Origin: Liolophura sinensis
Lineage: Eukaryota > Mollusca > Polyplacophora > Chitonida > Chitonidae
Reading direction: 5' to 3'
NCBI RefSeq assembly: GCF_032854445.1
Contig: NC_088296.1
Coordinates: 8,282,706-8,346,705, forward strand
Length of the DNA stretch: 64,000 nt
Both the position numbers and the translations under genes were made by a program. Below are positions 13,201 to 24,506 of this stretch, one piece after another. The notes under the pieces were generated by a model that saw only the letters and a program-made list of their open reading frames with translations, was not told where the DNA came from and ran no database searches. The number at the start of each line of letters is the position of its first letter. The stretch's first letter is position 1.

Positions 13201-16200
13201 GTATGTTACATCAGGTAAACCGGAGGTGGCCTTGTCTCTTTTTCAAATTGATTAGATTTCTGTCTTATGCCTTAGTCAAGAATGTTTTACGACGGAGACG
13301 CTTGTCAAACGGTCTTAGAGTAATATCAATCTGCTATCTCAAGGAAGGGAGAGAAAATGTATTCTTGTAGCAGGATGTGGACGTCACCAAGAATGAAAAA
13401 TGCCTTATACTCCACGTCTTAATTATATACAAACGGAAAGGTTACACTGTGTTATAGTCCATGTTTTCAGGCTTTTGTGGCTGGAAACCGAATATATTCA
13501 ACTTATAACCATATTTTATCCTTTTATCTTGTGGATTTCTTTGTATTCTGTGCAAAATAATCAGCTTTCGGACAGATTCGAACCGTTTATCATTCCACAG
13601 AGCATGGTGTGTACTATTAGAAAGATTACCTATCAACCAACTTTTACATAACAGAGCAATGTGCTGGTAGTGATTATCCATGCCCTGGTAACACCACGTG
13701 TATGAGTGAGAACAACCGTGAACAAGCCTTGTGCCAATGTTCCCGCGGTTTCCAGAAAAGGCGTTATGGCCAATGCTTTGGTGAGTTTGACAATTTTGTT
13801 CAGAGAAATGTCTTTTTGTCATAAAAAGCCTTTTAACTGATATACTAAACTAACGATTCAAAAGGATGATTTCAAACGGCTACCCATTTTAAACTTTAAT
13901 CCAAAACATCGTATTTTAGAACAAAGCCGATGCTAAACATAAGAATCAAGTCTGAAATGTTCTGTTTAGGGAACGGGGATATATTGGCAAACTCTATGTG
14001 TATTTAGAAGATTGAAAGAAAAAACAAAACAACAAAGTAAGCTGTGGGTGTTAAAAAAGTTACTGAACATACAGTCTAAAGCTACATTTTACAATTTTTG
14101 TGGCTTGTTCAACTGAAAAATAGCAAACATAGCATGCATATATTTCTATAGGCAGTAACGGGAACACTTCGGAGCAAAATCTCTGTAATGTGCCTTTTGG
14201 AAGAGTGAAACTGAAGATACAGTAACAATTCCAAATGTATTATGCAGTTATCACCTTGTTATGTTTATACTTCAGACGCTGACGAATGCTCAGACAACCC
14301 TGGTATATGTGGTAACCACTCCACGTGCATTAACACAGTGGGCAACTACACGTGTCGGTGTCATGAAGGATACGTTGATGTTCATGGAACAAGACGTTTC
14401 TGTGAGAAAGGTAGGATTGTATGGCTCATATAAGAGGCCGCACTTTGCCATTGACATACAACGTCGGTATAGTATACTTATGAGGGAGCAATATTGCTTG
14501 TGGTGAACCACATCCTTTGCAAGTTATGTGATTTGAAACCACAGCTTATGATCAATGATCCAAGATCAATGAGCTGAGGGAAAATCAGACGTACGCCATT
14601 CACATATGTCTCCACATAGATATATTGCCTCCCTAATGCGTCCTTTGCCACGTAGATTTTCTACAAAATACACTCTCTCCTGGATAAGTCCCCTTCCAAA
14701 ACACCCCCCTCCCCCCGCCCCCAGACACATCGTTAACTTAACATATTACTCTCCCAGGTACATTCTCTCCCAATTGCATCCCCTCCCAAATGGATACCCC
14801 CTCCCCCCGACCCAGGTGCTGAGGGACGTACATAGGGTCAGTGTACACTTTCTCAGCTGGATTCCTCACCAGGCACGTCCCCTACTACTTATGTCCCCTT
14901 AACTGCAGGGGTTTTTTTTTTTCCGGTTTTCGTGTTCCACAAAATCTAACACGTAATCAAAAGTTTCCAGTCATTAAGGGGTACAACTGCTTGTTCTTAA
15001 TTAAAACATAGGCCTATTGAAGCTTTATACAGTCTCATTAGCCGTTGTTGTTTTTTTGTTTTTGTTTTTGTGGTTTTCTTTTAAACTTTCCAAAGTTTCA
15101 GTGAGAGTACATGTAGCCACAATCCGAACAGACACAACAGAGGTTCAAGTGTGAATGGCTTGAATGCCTAATAAGCCTTTCCAAACACTACCGTTTCATG
15201 ACACTATCCATGGTTTTCTGTAACCAAGACCCAGGTGAGTAAATAACGCCTACACTTGTAGCCTGTATGAAAATCCCTTAGATCTCATGTTTCATTTGTT
15301 GACTGATTTGATTGGGGCTTTACGTTTTATTCAAGAATATTCCACACAGGAAACTGGGCATATCCCGAGGAAAACTGCTGACAGACCCTTTCCACGTACA
15401 ACCGGAGAGAAACCCAGCAGGTTTGGGCGATAAGTTGAGCTGACCATAGAAGAAACGTAAACGCAGTTTAGCAGACTCTTAAACAGTCCTGAAATTAAAG
15501 GCATAGTTTTGATTCGCACATGTGTACCGGGAAACGATTTCTATTGCTCACGTTTATTCTAGAAACATGTAGTATGTATTTCTCTTTAGCTTGGTGGAGT
15601 GATGGATATTGTATGTGGAGTTTGGGCTCCAAATCCCGCTGTGCCCCAAAAGTAAACAATTCAACCATTACAGCAGGTATTATGTTGTGTTTAGCCGTAA
15701 GGCTGGGCACGTGGGTATGTCTCGGTACAGAGCATGGTTTAAAATGGGCGGGCTGTAACGAAAATAGCTGTCCAGTGATTGTGTTAACATTGACTATAAA
15801 AATGGCCGCCGGATTATCATCGAAAAGGAAATTCCAAGTTCTTCACTTAAATGTCTAATTTGTTCCCTTTAATTTCGATATCCCTTATAAATCTCAGTTT
15901 TACTGCAGAATCAGCATACATATCAGAAATGCGTGTAAGTCATCTCCTCCATTAACAGTCTCGCTCCCAGAAACAGGTAGTGGGAGAAACCTGGTGGAGT
16001 ATTGTGCCTTTAGCTGTCCGTTGATATTATATTGATCTTTCTTGTCTGATTAGTTGAAGAAATGTTCAGCTGGTTGACAAACATATTTATTCACTTATTT
16101 TACTTTTCTGTTGTCATACTGAGCTATGTTTTAATGACACAATGGCGGTAAGTATAATGGGTGGTAGAAACCGGGGGTTTGATAACTTGAAGATTATGTT

Positions 16201-18016
16201 CGCTTGAAAACACCATGCATTTGTTTCAGGAATGGAGTTTTCTGTAATAGGTCAATGCTGATGATGGAATACAGTTATCATTGATCACACTTACGAGCTC
16301 ATGAACTAAAGGTTACAAATGCATGCCGAACAGGCACTGCTGAAAAGAAACGACTATACCACTATAGGCTAAAAATAGATGACTGACAGACTAAGAAAAT
16401 AGAACATGTAAACTGGATATTTGTTCGCGTCTGAACACTCGTCATTATTTTCTTTTGTTTTTCAGTTATTTTCGTGTCGCTCCTAGCAGTTGCCAGTGGC
16501 AATGCACAAATAAAATGCTCACGAAATGTATGTGAGCAATTCATGCTACGTATATATACGGAATTTAAACTGGAATAGAAAGACCTCACATATTGTAAAT
16601 CATGGCATCCATGGCTTGGAAAAAGTACGCGAGGAATATTATGTCTACAAAGAAGAATCAGGAACCAGAACCTGAAGCACTGAAGCAGAAAAAAACAGTG
16701 CAAATTGAACAGTTCCCAAATGTTTTTTTTTCTTTTTTTTTGTATATAACAACAAATCTAAGTGTTATTTACGTCTACATTGAAAAGCGGTAAAGGTCTG
16801 CAGCAAACTGCGAATGGTCGTGGGTTTCCCCAGGGCTATGTCCGGTTTTCACCCACTATAATGCTGGCTGCCGTCATATAAGTGAAATATTCTTGAGTAC
16901 GGCATAAAACATCAGTGAAGTGAAAAGCGGTGTATGTTGTTTCCAGCCTCGTTTGTCCTCTACAAACATAGTTAGTCAGCTGTGGATTAGCCTCTTGCCC
17001 AGGATTAACCCGTCTTATCAGTGGAAACTTCTTGATTGTGGCTTTAAACTGCAATTAATCCATCAATCACGCTGCCGTGTTCTCATGTGTGTTTCCAGGT
17101 ACGCAGGTACCAGTCGGACCGATGGCGGCAGGAATTGGGGGAGCTATTCTGTTCATTTTCATCCTTGTTATTGTTGTTACTGTTATCTACCGGTAAGCTA
17201 ATAATTATGAGTATCCGTTGTTACATGGATTTGATTAGAGTTATGTGGATTGCAGACACCGTAATGAGGAGGTATTTACTGGGTGCAGAAAAGACAGATT
17301 CCCTGTTTATGCCTCCATTTGATGGGTGTTTTTTTTTAAATTTTATTTGTAATCCATACTATAATCCAGAATATTTCACTAATACGTATTTATTTATTTA
17401 TATATTTATTTGATTGGTGTTTTACGCCATACTCAAGAATATTTCACTTATACGACGGCGGCCAGCATTATGCTGGGGAGAAACTTGGCAGAGCCCAGGG
17501 AAACCCACGATCATTCGCAGGTTGCGGGCAGACAGACCACTTACGGCTGGAGAGGAAGCCAGCATGAGCTGGACCTGAACTCACAGCGACCGAATTGGTG
17601 AGAGGTTTCTCACCTAGCTAGCGCGCTAACCGACCGAGCCACGGAGGCATCCATTCACTAATACACCGTTAGTTGACATTATGCTAGAAGGAAACCGGCC
17701 AAACCCGAATGTAGAGTAGTTTTGTTAGCATATATCTCTTTGTTGCAGGAGACGTTCTAAAAGATGTAACAACGTTTCATCTGTGACGTGCCAAAACGAG
17801 GCAATAGAGACAGAAGAATGCGAATCGTCACTGAAGAACGTGAGAGGTGGTAACAGGTCAACCGGTGGTGCCTGTGTTCCATATGAGGAAATCGATCTTC
17901 CCAGAGTGTCTGCAAGTAACTACCTCAAAAATGACGAAATCACGCTTGCCACAGAAACATCAGTGGAAGACAAAGCGGAAGTATGGGTAGAAAACGATAT
18001 GTACGCAAGCCACTAA
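10194..18016 (+). CDS. Receptor A: three-EGF single-pass receptor with YEEI tail (7 exons)
   Basis: Exon model: 10194-10269, 11995-12129, 13655-13780, 14276-14410, 15590-15676 (less certain), 17099-17192, 17749-18016. Phases join without breaks and total 921 bp (306 residues). The order is: signal peptide of about 25 residues; six-Cys EGF-like module; second six-Cys module; a calcium-binding EGF; a short Cys-containing stalk; one transmembrane helix; and an 88-residue cytoplasmic tail with VPYEEIDLP. It should sit in the plasma membrane with the EGF modules outside. Receptors B and C share the first two EGF modules, TM exon phase and tail motif. YEEI is the known optimal ligand of Src-family SH2 domains, so phosphotyrosine signalling is inferred. 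The ligand is unknown. Confidence 0.75.
10288..10527 (-). mobile_element. SINE copy, nearly full length
   Basis: Reads 'ttgattggtgttttaagcag' at the left, then the conserved body, then a tRNA-like head ending ctaagccatggaggc. It lies directly inside the first intron of receptor A. Confidence 0.85.
10814..10966 (+). mobile_element. SINE fragment
   Basis: Starts at the box-B-like gagttcaagtcc and continues through the body to the tail region; the 5' head and A-rich tail are missing. Confidence 0.75.
10967..11994. other. Receptor A intron 1, right part
   Basis: T-rich stretch at 11027-11064 and no recognisable exon. Short open frames overlap on both strands at 11160-11640 but show no domain content. 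Confidence 0.4.
11995..12129 (+). CDS. Receptor A exon 2: first EGF-like module (E1)
   Basis: Acceptor 'tgttcgtctag', donor A|GTAAGT, 135 bp, phase 1-1. Cysteines: K-C-G-L-L-I-C, GHEAS-C, NGT-C-V-C and a final WC near the exon end, six in the EGF order. The long loop before the last Cys is shared with the E1 exons of receptors B and C and the orphan minus-strand exon. Confidence 0.75.
12425..12690 (-). mobile_element. SINE copy, full length
   Basis: T-rich tail complement at 12425-12445, conserved body, and tRNA-like head ending gagccacggaggcccc. A C-rich run follows immediately. Confidence 0.9.
12688..12733. repeat. C-rich tract (G-quadruplex candidate on the minus strand)
   Basis: Long runs of C separated by single A; the minus strand has many G-tracts of four or more. 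Confidence 0.7.
13655..13780 (+). CDS. Receptor A exon 3: second EGF-like module (E2)
   Basis: Acceptor 'ttttacataacag', donor G|GTGAGT, 126 bp, phase 1-1. Six cysteines: QC-AGSDYP-C, PGNTT-C, then ALC-Q-C and GQC. The CP-x-NTTC core and the final C followed by a split Gly codon are the same in receptor C, and similar in B. Confidence 0.75.
14276..14410 (+). CDS. Receptor A exon 4: calcium-binding EGF domain
   Basis: Acceptor 'gtttatacttcag', donor G|GTAGGA, 135 bp, phase 1-1. It begins DADEC (calcium-binding motif) and contains CINTVGNYTCRC, which fits the Asp/Asn hydroxylation consensus C-x-N-x4-Y-x-C-x-C. This is the only canonical cbEGF in the window; B and C lack it. Confidence 0.85.
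14411..15304. other. Receptor A intron 4, left part
   Basis: Contains a C-rich, imperfectly repeated stretch at about 14620-14890 with units resembling 'ctctcccaggtacattctct'. No exon recognised. Confidence 0.4.
15305..15430 (-). mobile_element. SINE fragment, diverged
   Basis: Reads 'gatttgattggggctttacg' then aagaatattccac and a degenerate body; the tRNA-like head is missing. Confidence 0.6.
15590..15676 (+). CDS. Receptor A exon 5: possible juxtamembrane stalk
   Basis: Acceptor 'gtatttctctttag', donor G|GTATTA (weak), 87 bp, phase 1-1, so it can be included or skipped without frame change. It reads WWSDGYCMWSLGSKSRC, then APKVNNSTITA with an N-glycosylation site NNST. It has no counterpart in B or C. 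Confidence 0.4.
16796..16917 (+). mobile_element. SINE fragment (3' half)
   Basis: From ggtctgcagcaaactgcg to 'gagtacggcataaaacatca'; the head is missing. Confidence 0.75.
17099..17192 (+). CDS. Receptor A exon 6: transmembrane helix
   Basis: Acceptor 'tgtgtttccag', donor CG|GTAAGC, 94 bp, phase 1-2. It encodes GTQVPVGPMAAGIGGA followed by ILFIFILVIVVTVIY, one helix, and ends in a split Arg codon. The same phases and split Arg occur in the TM exons of B and C. Confidence 0.8.
17386..17653 (-). mobile_element. SINE copy, full length, with target-site duplication
   Basis: Flanked by the 11-bp direct repeat ttcactaatac at 17375-17385 and 17654-17664. Tail at left, tRNA-like head at right (gagccacggaggc). 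Confidence 0.92.
17749..18016 (+). CDS. Receptor A exon 7: cytoplasmic tail
   Basis: Acceptor 'tctctttgttgcag', phase 2. It opens with the basic stop-transfer RRRSKR, then about 80 mostly hydrophilic residues containing VPYEEIDLPRVSASNYL and ending NDMYASH before TAA (18014-18016). YEEIDLP is identical in receptor B. Confidence 0.8.
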
Positions 18017-18313
18017 TAGTCAGGTTGCCTAACTACATTTGCGTGTTGCGTGTTATAGTAGAGAATGAACTTAGAGACAACAGGACTCCAAGCCCATGAG
18101 CAGAACACCAAGGGAAGGTCACGCATGTCGTATTTATGATCTAGTGCAGAGTACGGCACCCATAGAAAGTCTGCTGAGTCATACATACCTGTGCTGCGGA
18201 AGTTGGCAACGAAACCAACAACAACGGCTTACAATTGTCCACAACAAAACATAGCAGAGTACATATGCAAGTAAACTTCGGGTTCATCAAGTCCACTAAT
18301 GAATGGACGATTG

Positions 18314-18319
18314 AATAAA
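18314..18319 (+). terminator. Candidate poly(A) signal for receptor A
   Basis: AATAAA about 300 bp after the stop, followed within 10 bp by a GT-rich run (18329-18389), the arrangement of a poly(A) signal with a downstream GU-rich element. The GT run is also a microsatellite, so the pairing may be chance. Confidence 0.4.
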
Positions 18320-18328
18320 TAAATGAAC

Positions 18329-18389
18329 GTGTGTATGTGTGTATGTGTGTGTGTGTGTGTGTATGTGTGTATGTATGTATGTATGTATG
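18329..18389. repeat. (GT)n/(GTAT)n microsatellite
   Basis: Alternating gtgtatgt and gt units, then four gtat units. Confidence 0.95.
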
Positions 18390-19677
18390 ACAACGAGAAA
18401 ACTATAGGTGTGTGTACACGAATTATGTCTTCCTGTCGCAAGGCGAGTACATGTAGCGGAGGTACTTCCGCAACCGAAGTACCATGCCGAAACATTAGAC
18501 ATGACACCCCACCCATTCACATTATTTTGACAGCGGGCCAACCTGTTATTTTTTCGTAATCTAACCTAAGTGCTGAGCGCCAAACATGGCGGAAGCAAGT
18601 GCTGCAAACCATAAGGTCATCGCACTGAGTCCAGTAATGACCTCTCGATGGGTGTATACGTACTTAAAGCATTTCTAGATAGGCATAATCAAAAGGAAGA
18701 TAACCATATGGAATTACACAGTTCTAAACATCATTGACATATCGTGTATAAATTGGCGAGTGTGTAAATTATTGCTCATGCACAATAATTAAAGAAAAGT
18801 TTCGATTTTTTAAAATGTTTGTCTCAAAAGGACAAATATAGCTTCGAACATTGTAAGATTTTAAAAAAAAAAGTTTTGCTACAACACCACAAAGAGTTTT
18901 GTTTTATTTTCCCGCATTAGGTTTGAAACCTTTCAGTGTGAAATGGGCCACATTAAAATTTATGTTCGAGCCGCATTATATTTTCACACCCAGTCTCATA
19001 ATCTTCATATTGCCTTGTCCTTGCAATATTTATCAAACAGAAAACCCTTCTTTCTTATATACGATATACATTCCGAGCTATGAAAAGCTATTAAAAAAGA
19101 TGACGTCATCCGAAGACTTCATGCTTGTTCGTGTGGAGCAATTCAGCTGCGCAGGGGGTATCAATTATTTACCCCACCCCCCCTCCCCCCATGTGATTTA
19201 TACATGTTTATCCCCGAGTGGGCGTGGGAGAAAGTGGAGAAAGAAAAAAAAGATATTTTATTTCAGTTATCCTGTCAAATGAAAATGAGTTCCGAAACCA
19301 GGTATACACAACTAACCAGCTCTATAGTGCAGTTATTATTCCGCAACTCCTGAAATTCATATAAATCTCAAGTACGGTGTTAACCAGGGATTAAAAAATG
19401 ATATAAGCAACATTACACTGTTTTTCCTGTGTTTCGAGTAATCTAAATATTACACAACACAAAGCTAAGTCCCCACTTCCTGCTTTATCGCCTTATACTG
19501 GCGCAGGAAGTGACGAGTTTGACCTGACTGTGTGCACTTCTACTATGTATTCCGTTTGGTAGAAATTGTATTAGGATATATATACATGTACTATGCATGA
19601 ACTGTCACATGTTGAATCGAACACTGAAAGGCCTTGGTTATGCATAAATGACAGTCGCCTTTACATTAAACACAGAG
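18390..19677. other. Intergenic stretch
   Basis: A short open frame starts at 18585 in the context aacATGGCGGAAG and runs 30 codons to TAG; I do not recognise it. A C-rich patch lies near 19170-19190. No exon is supported. Confidence 0.3.
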
Positions 19678-20120
19678 GATGTACAAACGGACAGCTAGTA
19701 AATGGGATGCCCGTAGGCTGGGCCTACACGTATTCCTGTATTACTCCAGGTAGCCTATCCTATGTATAAGCGCTGTACATTTGGACAGATACTAAATGGC
19801 ATGCGAGTCTAGCGTACACATATTCGTGAATTCCTCTATTTAGTTTATGTTACGTCTGTACACTGTACATATTTTTTATTTATTTTATTTATTTGAATGG
19901 TGTTTTACGCCGTGCTGAAGAATATTTCACTTCTATAGCCCATTCTATGTATATACGAGGAAACCAGACAAAGCCCAGGTGAAACCCACGACCATCCAGA
20001 GGATGCTGGCAGACCTTCCCACAAACTGCACTGAACATATAGACAGGTACTAAATGACACGTCTGCAGCGTTAATGTATTTTTGTGTTACACTGGTGATA
20101 CTAAATGACAAACGTGTAGC
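19678..20120. repeat. Three diverged units of a ~100-bp tandem repeat, one split by a SINE
   Basis: Units start near gtacaaacggacagctagta (19681), gtacatttggacagatacta (19777) and, after the SINE, gaacatatagacaggtacta (20032), followed by aaatg and a similar downstream sequence in each. Confidence 0.55.
19873..20028 (-). mobile_element. SINE, head-truncated, with target-site duplication
   Basis: Flanked by cactgtacatat (19861-19872) and cactgaacatat (20029-20040), 12 bp with one mismatch. It ends at the gaccttccc segment without the tRNA-like head. Confidence 0.85.
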
Positions 20121-20299
20121 CTACAAATATTTACACATTTAACGGCAAGTGTATGACTTAGTTAGCATTTTATGCCATCTAAAGGTTCGGCAATTCACAA
20201 TAGTTGCATGCCGTCTACCAAACGTCTCACACTACGAGCCATTCCACGCAGTCCATTATTTGAATGTTGTTGTACGTTAAATGTGATGACAACACAGAA

Positions 20300-20540
20300 T
20301 TTGGGGTAATTCTAGACCAGTGACATCTAATAAATTCCGATCAATATTACTGCATTTTTTTGCCTAATTGTAGATAAAAGTCCTGATACTAGTGGGCATG
20401 GAGGTGGGTATTATTTATGCATTTACATGGACAGTCAAAATAAACCCTCACTGAGGTATATCGACAAGAGATCTTAGTTTATCGCTTGCGTCAGGCCAAC
20501 TTTTATCTTCCACTTTCAAAAACTAAACATTCTGACAGAG
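20300..20540 (+). repeat. Copy of interspersed repeat family R1 (diverged)
   Basis: Shares gtaattctagaccagtgaca and ctcactgaggtatatcgaca with the copies at 59.4 and 34.3 kb. Confidence 0.5.
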
Positions 20541-20574
20541 TTTTAAATGACGTTGTGGAGTCGGCTACAGACCA

Positions 20575-20700
20575 TAGACGGTTGTCTTCGTCCGAGCTTA
20601 TCGGGTCCTGAGTCGTAGTTGTTTACAGGTTCGAATCCAGCAATGGCTGCAATTTTTAGTGAGGTTTATCAGGTATCAGGCGAAAGCAAAATGGCATTCT
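20575..20700 (+). repeat. Possible second tRNA-like SINE family, fragment
   Basis: Contains a box-B-like segment acaggttcgaatccagcaat preceded at the usual distance by ggttgtcttcgtccgag. Compare 32100-32225, 34050-34240 and 39110-39380. Confidence 0.3.
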
Positions 20701-20964
20701 TTGCGATGGTCGTTTGTTTTGCCAAAATTCGCCGGTATAGGTTATGCTGTTAAATATCAACCATTAAAAAAAAATGGTTTATATTAACCGCCGCCATGTA
20801 AATGAAAATTTCCCGAGCACGGAGTTCAGTATGGTAGGGTGAATAAATCAATCCATTAAGTCGACACCAAATAGACATCAGAATTCGATGCTGTAAAAAT
20901 GGCAATACGCCCTACGTGTTTCAGGCAAATCTGTGGAAGACTTTACAAAATATAAGGGGGTCCT

Positions 20965-21224
20965 ATGCGGTTCAGTTGGTTGGCGCGTTAGTATAGCTTA
21001 GTGACCCAGGAGCCTCTCACCAGTGCTGTCGCTGTGTCCAGCTCATGCTGGCTTCATCTCCAGCCGTACGTGGGAAGGTCTGTTAGCAACCTACTGATGG
21101 TGGTGGGTTTCCTCCGCGTTCTGTCTGGTTTCCTCCCACCATAATGCTGGCCGTGGTAGTTTAGGTGAAATATTCTTGAGTACTGCGCAAAACAGCAATC
21201 CAATAAATAAATAAATAAATAAAA
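20965..21224 (+). mobile_element. SINE copy, full length
   Basis: tRNA-like head ggttcagttggttggcgcgt, box B slightly degenerate, body intact, tail of (aaat)n at 21203-21224. Confidence 0.88.
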
Positions 21225-21739
21225 TATGACCGTGTGTGTTGTGATATGTTAGCACCTCTATATACACGCTCTTGCTGATTAAGCTACGGTTTTAAAGGGG
21301 CACTCCAACGCTTCAGAAAAAATTCTGTCATCAGGCAATAGGTCCACACCAAATTACTCCCCTTGAGGTTGCTTTCCTCTTTGAAAGGTGCGTTTTTAAG
21401 AGTAAGCTGGGGATAGGTAGGACCTTAGAAAATGACCGATGGAGTTTCAGAAGTACAGACCTCTAAATATCATCACTAAATGGATCACTTGAAACTATGC
21501 ACCAATATACTTCATGGTGGACTTCAGAAACTCGGAACTCAGAAACGTTACGGAAAGTTTTTCCAACTCTAGTCACGACACCGAATGCTGGAATAACTTT
21601 GTTTTACCTATAAGTAAAGCATTACCAAAATTCCGTTTTTGTGGGGAAGATCAGGAGAAAAAAGTGATGTGATGTCAAAGCTATTACACAGCTTCAATAT
21701 GGCTCATAAAGTCCATCATAGTATTCCAATACAGATATG

Positions 21740-23125
21740 AGGCCCCATCTGGGCAGTCCATGTCGACAAGATGTCGCATCTGGTCACTCCATATAGATAG
21801 GAGGTCCCATCTGGCCACTCCATGTCGACAAGATGTAGCATATGGTCACTCCATATAGATAGGAGGTCCGATCTGACCACTCCATGTCGACAAGATGTCG
21901 CATCTGGTCACTCCATACAGATAGGAGGTCTCATCTAGTCACTCCATCCAGACACGATGCCCTATCTGGTCACTCCATGTCGACACGATGCCCTACCGGT
22001 CACTCCATGCCGACACGATGCCCCACCGGTCACTCCACGCCGACATGATGCCCCACCGGACACTACATGCCGACACGATGCCCGACCGGTCACTCCACGC
22101 CGACACGATGCCCCCACCGGTCACTCCACGCCAACACGATGCCCCACCAGACACTACATGCCAACACGATGCCCTATCTGGTCACTCCATGTCGACACGA
22201 TGCCCCACCAATCACTCAATGCTAACACGATGCCCTATCTGGTCAATTCATACAGATGTGACGTTCCATCTAATCACTCTATGGCGACGCGATGCCCCAT
22301 CTGGTCACTCCATACAGACTTAAGCCCCATCTAGTGACCAAAAACAGACACGAGGCCCCATCTGGTCACTACAAACAGACATGAAGCCCCATCAGGTCAC
22401 TCCATGTAGACACAAGGCCCCATCAGGTCACTCCATGTAGACACAAGGCCCCATCAGGTCACTCCATGTAGACACAAGGGCCCATCAGGTCACTCCATGT
22501 CGACACGATGCCCCACCAATCACGCAATGCCAACACGATGCCCTATCTGGTCACTTCATACAGATGTGACGTTCCATCTAATCACTCTATGGCGACGCGA
22601 TGCCCCATCTGGTCACTCCATACAGACTTGAGCCCCATCTAGTGACCAAAAACAGACACGAGGCCCCATCTGGTCACTACAAACAGACATGAAGCCCCAT
22701 CAGGTCACTCCATGTAGACACAAGGCCCCATCAGGTCACTCCATGTAGACACAAGGCCCCATCAGGTCACTCCATGTAGACACAAGGCCCCATCAGGTCA
22801 CTCCATGTCGACACGATGTCCCACCAATCACGCCATGCCAACACGATGCCCTATCTGGTCACTTCATACAGATGTGACGTTCCATCTAATCACTCTATGG
22901 CGACGCCATGCCCCATCTGGTCACTCCATACAGACTTGAGCCCCATCTAGTGACCAAAAACAGACACGAGGCCCCATCAGGTCACTCCATGTAGACACAA
23001 GGCCCCATCAGGTCACTCCATGTAGACACAAGGCCCCATCTGGTCACTCCGTACAAACATGAGCCCATTGTGGTAACAGAATACAGGCATGAGGCCTAAT
23101 ACGGTAACACAGCGCAGACACGAGA
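21740..23125. repeat. 31-bp minisatellite with 308-bp higher-order repeat
   Basis: Monomer approximates ccatctggtcactccatgt plus cgacacgatgcc. Variant monomers repeat as a block: the segment beginning gtcgacacgatgycccacca recurs at 22191, 22499 and 22807, exactly 308 bp apart, about ten monomers per block, with the third block shortened. Open frames across the array are repeat artefacts. Confidence 0.95.
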
Positions 23126-23317
23126 CTCAACCCGGTCAGTTCTGCTAAAACGAGCATGGGCACCTTGTCTAAGCACACTGCGTTCTCAGAGCTTACATTA
23201 TGTCACTACCATCACTAAACAACCAAATTAAGGAAGTCGTCAGCAGCCCCAAGAACAAGATGATGGGAAAGGAAGTGAATTCTAAAAAAACACCCTACCA
23301 CTAACTTTCATTCCTTA

Positions 23318-23515
23318 TTTGCTTGAAGCTTAAGGGTTTCTATTGCATATACCTTACCTTATGTGCTTGAAGCGTAAGGGTTTCTATTACCTGTACCTTA
23401 CCTTACGTGATTAAAGTGTAAGGGCTTCTGTTACATGTACCTTACCTTATGTGATTGAAACGTAAGAGCTTCTTTTAAATGTACCTATCCTAATGTGCTT
23501 AAAGCGTAAGAGTTT
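23318..23515. repeat. 44-bp tandem repeat, about four and a half copies
   Basis: Unit approximates gcttgaagcgtaagggtttc followed by tattacctgtaccttacctta; successive copies diverge toward the right. Confidence 0.85.
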
Positions 23516-23918
23516 TCTAAAGAACGTAAAGAGCATCATGTTGTTGAATTGACGTAAGCCCCAAGAGGAGAATTTCTGGAGACGCATTAATTTTTTTAAA
23601 CACAGCGCTGTAGCTCTTGTTGACGAACCTGTGCGGTTTCGAACTTGCGATTCCAAAACCTCATGAACCTGCTGGCTGTACGAGAACAAAGTCCGTGTTA
23701 CACTCTGCTCCGTAACCACACAGATGAGCTTCACCTTGTGTAACTCCCTTACCTAAGGACACAAACAATGAGTACTTTTGCATGAATAGATTTTCTTCAT
23801 CAAATACACTAACCTGCCATTCTCCTTCACTTCACATTTTATTATAGTTGTTTTTGTAATCTTCTATTTCGTTTGGCTTAAAATGCTACAAGATCTTATA
23901 ACACTGAGTTGCATTGGA

Positions 23919-24171
23919 TTTTTTTTTTTTTTTTTTTTTTGATTGGTGTTTTACGCCGTACTCAAGAATATTTCACTTATACGACGGCGGTCAGCATTAT
24001 GGTGGGTGGAAACCGGGCAGAGCCCGGCGGAAACCCACGACCATCCGCAGGTTGCTGGCAGACCTTCCCACGTACGGCCGGAGAGGAAGGCAGCATGAGC
24101 TGGTCTTGAACTCACAGCGACCGCATTGGTGAGAGGCTTCTGGGTCACTACGCTGCGCTAGCGCGCTAACC
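23919..24171 (-). mobile_element. SINE copy with 13-bp target-site duplication
   Basis: gagttgcattgga flanks it at 23906-23918 and 24172-24184. The left end is a T-run of 23 (A tail); the last bases of the tRNA head are missing. Confidence 0.93.
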
Positions 24172-24344
24172 GAGTTGCATTGGAAGGTCGAGGTTTAATT
24201 ATTAGAGCTGGTTTTAACACACGATATTAGATTCAGATTTATATGTGTATAGATATTTCTCTTCGTAAGCAATGTATGCCTTGGTAATCATGGGGTTTTG
24301 AAACTGGCGCCCATACATTCCGATAATGTGCACGCAAGGACACT

Positions 24345-24506
24345 TACCTGGGAAGATCTATGAGCATCCTGCGGATGGTCATGGTTTTCACCCGGTTTCC
24401 ACCCACATAATGCTGGCCGCCGTTGTATAAGTGAAATATTCGTGAGTACGGCGTAAAACGCCAATCAAATAAATGAATAAATAAATAAGCAAATAAATAA
24501 ATAAAA
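24345..24506 (+). mobile_element. SINE, head-truncated
   Basis: Body from gaagatctatgagcatcctg to gagtacggcgtaaaacgcca and an (aaat)n tail to 24506. Confidence 0.85.

Noticed and set aside
21957-22334. His/Pro/Met-rich frames
   Set aside because: Artefacts of the 31-bp minisatellite, present in two frames at once.
21740-23125. CRISPR-like repeat array
   Set aside because: Units are contiguous with no unique spacers, and the genome is eukaryotic.
23914-24148. Overlapping 65-72 codon frames (and similar ones in other SINE copies)
   Set aside because: They lie entirely in SINE sequence and recur in every copy, on both strands.
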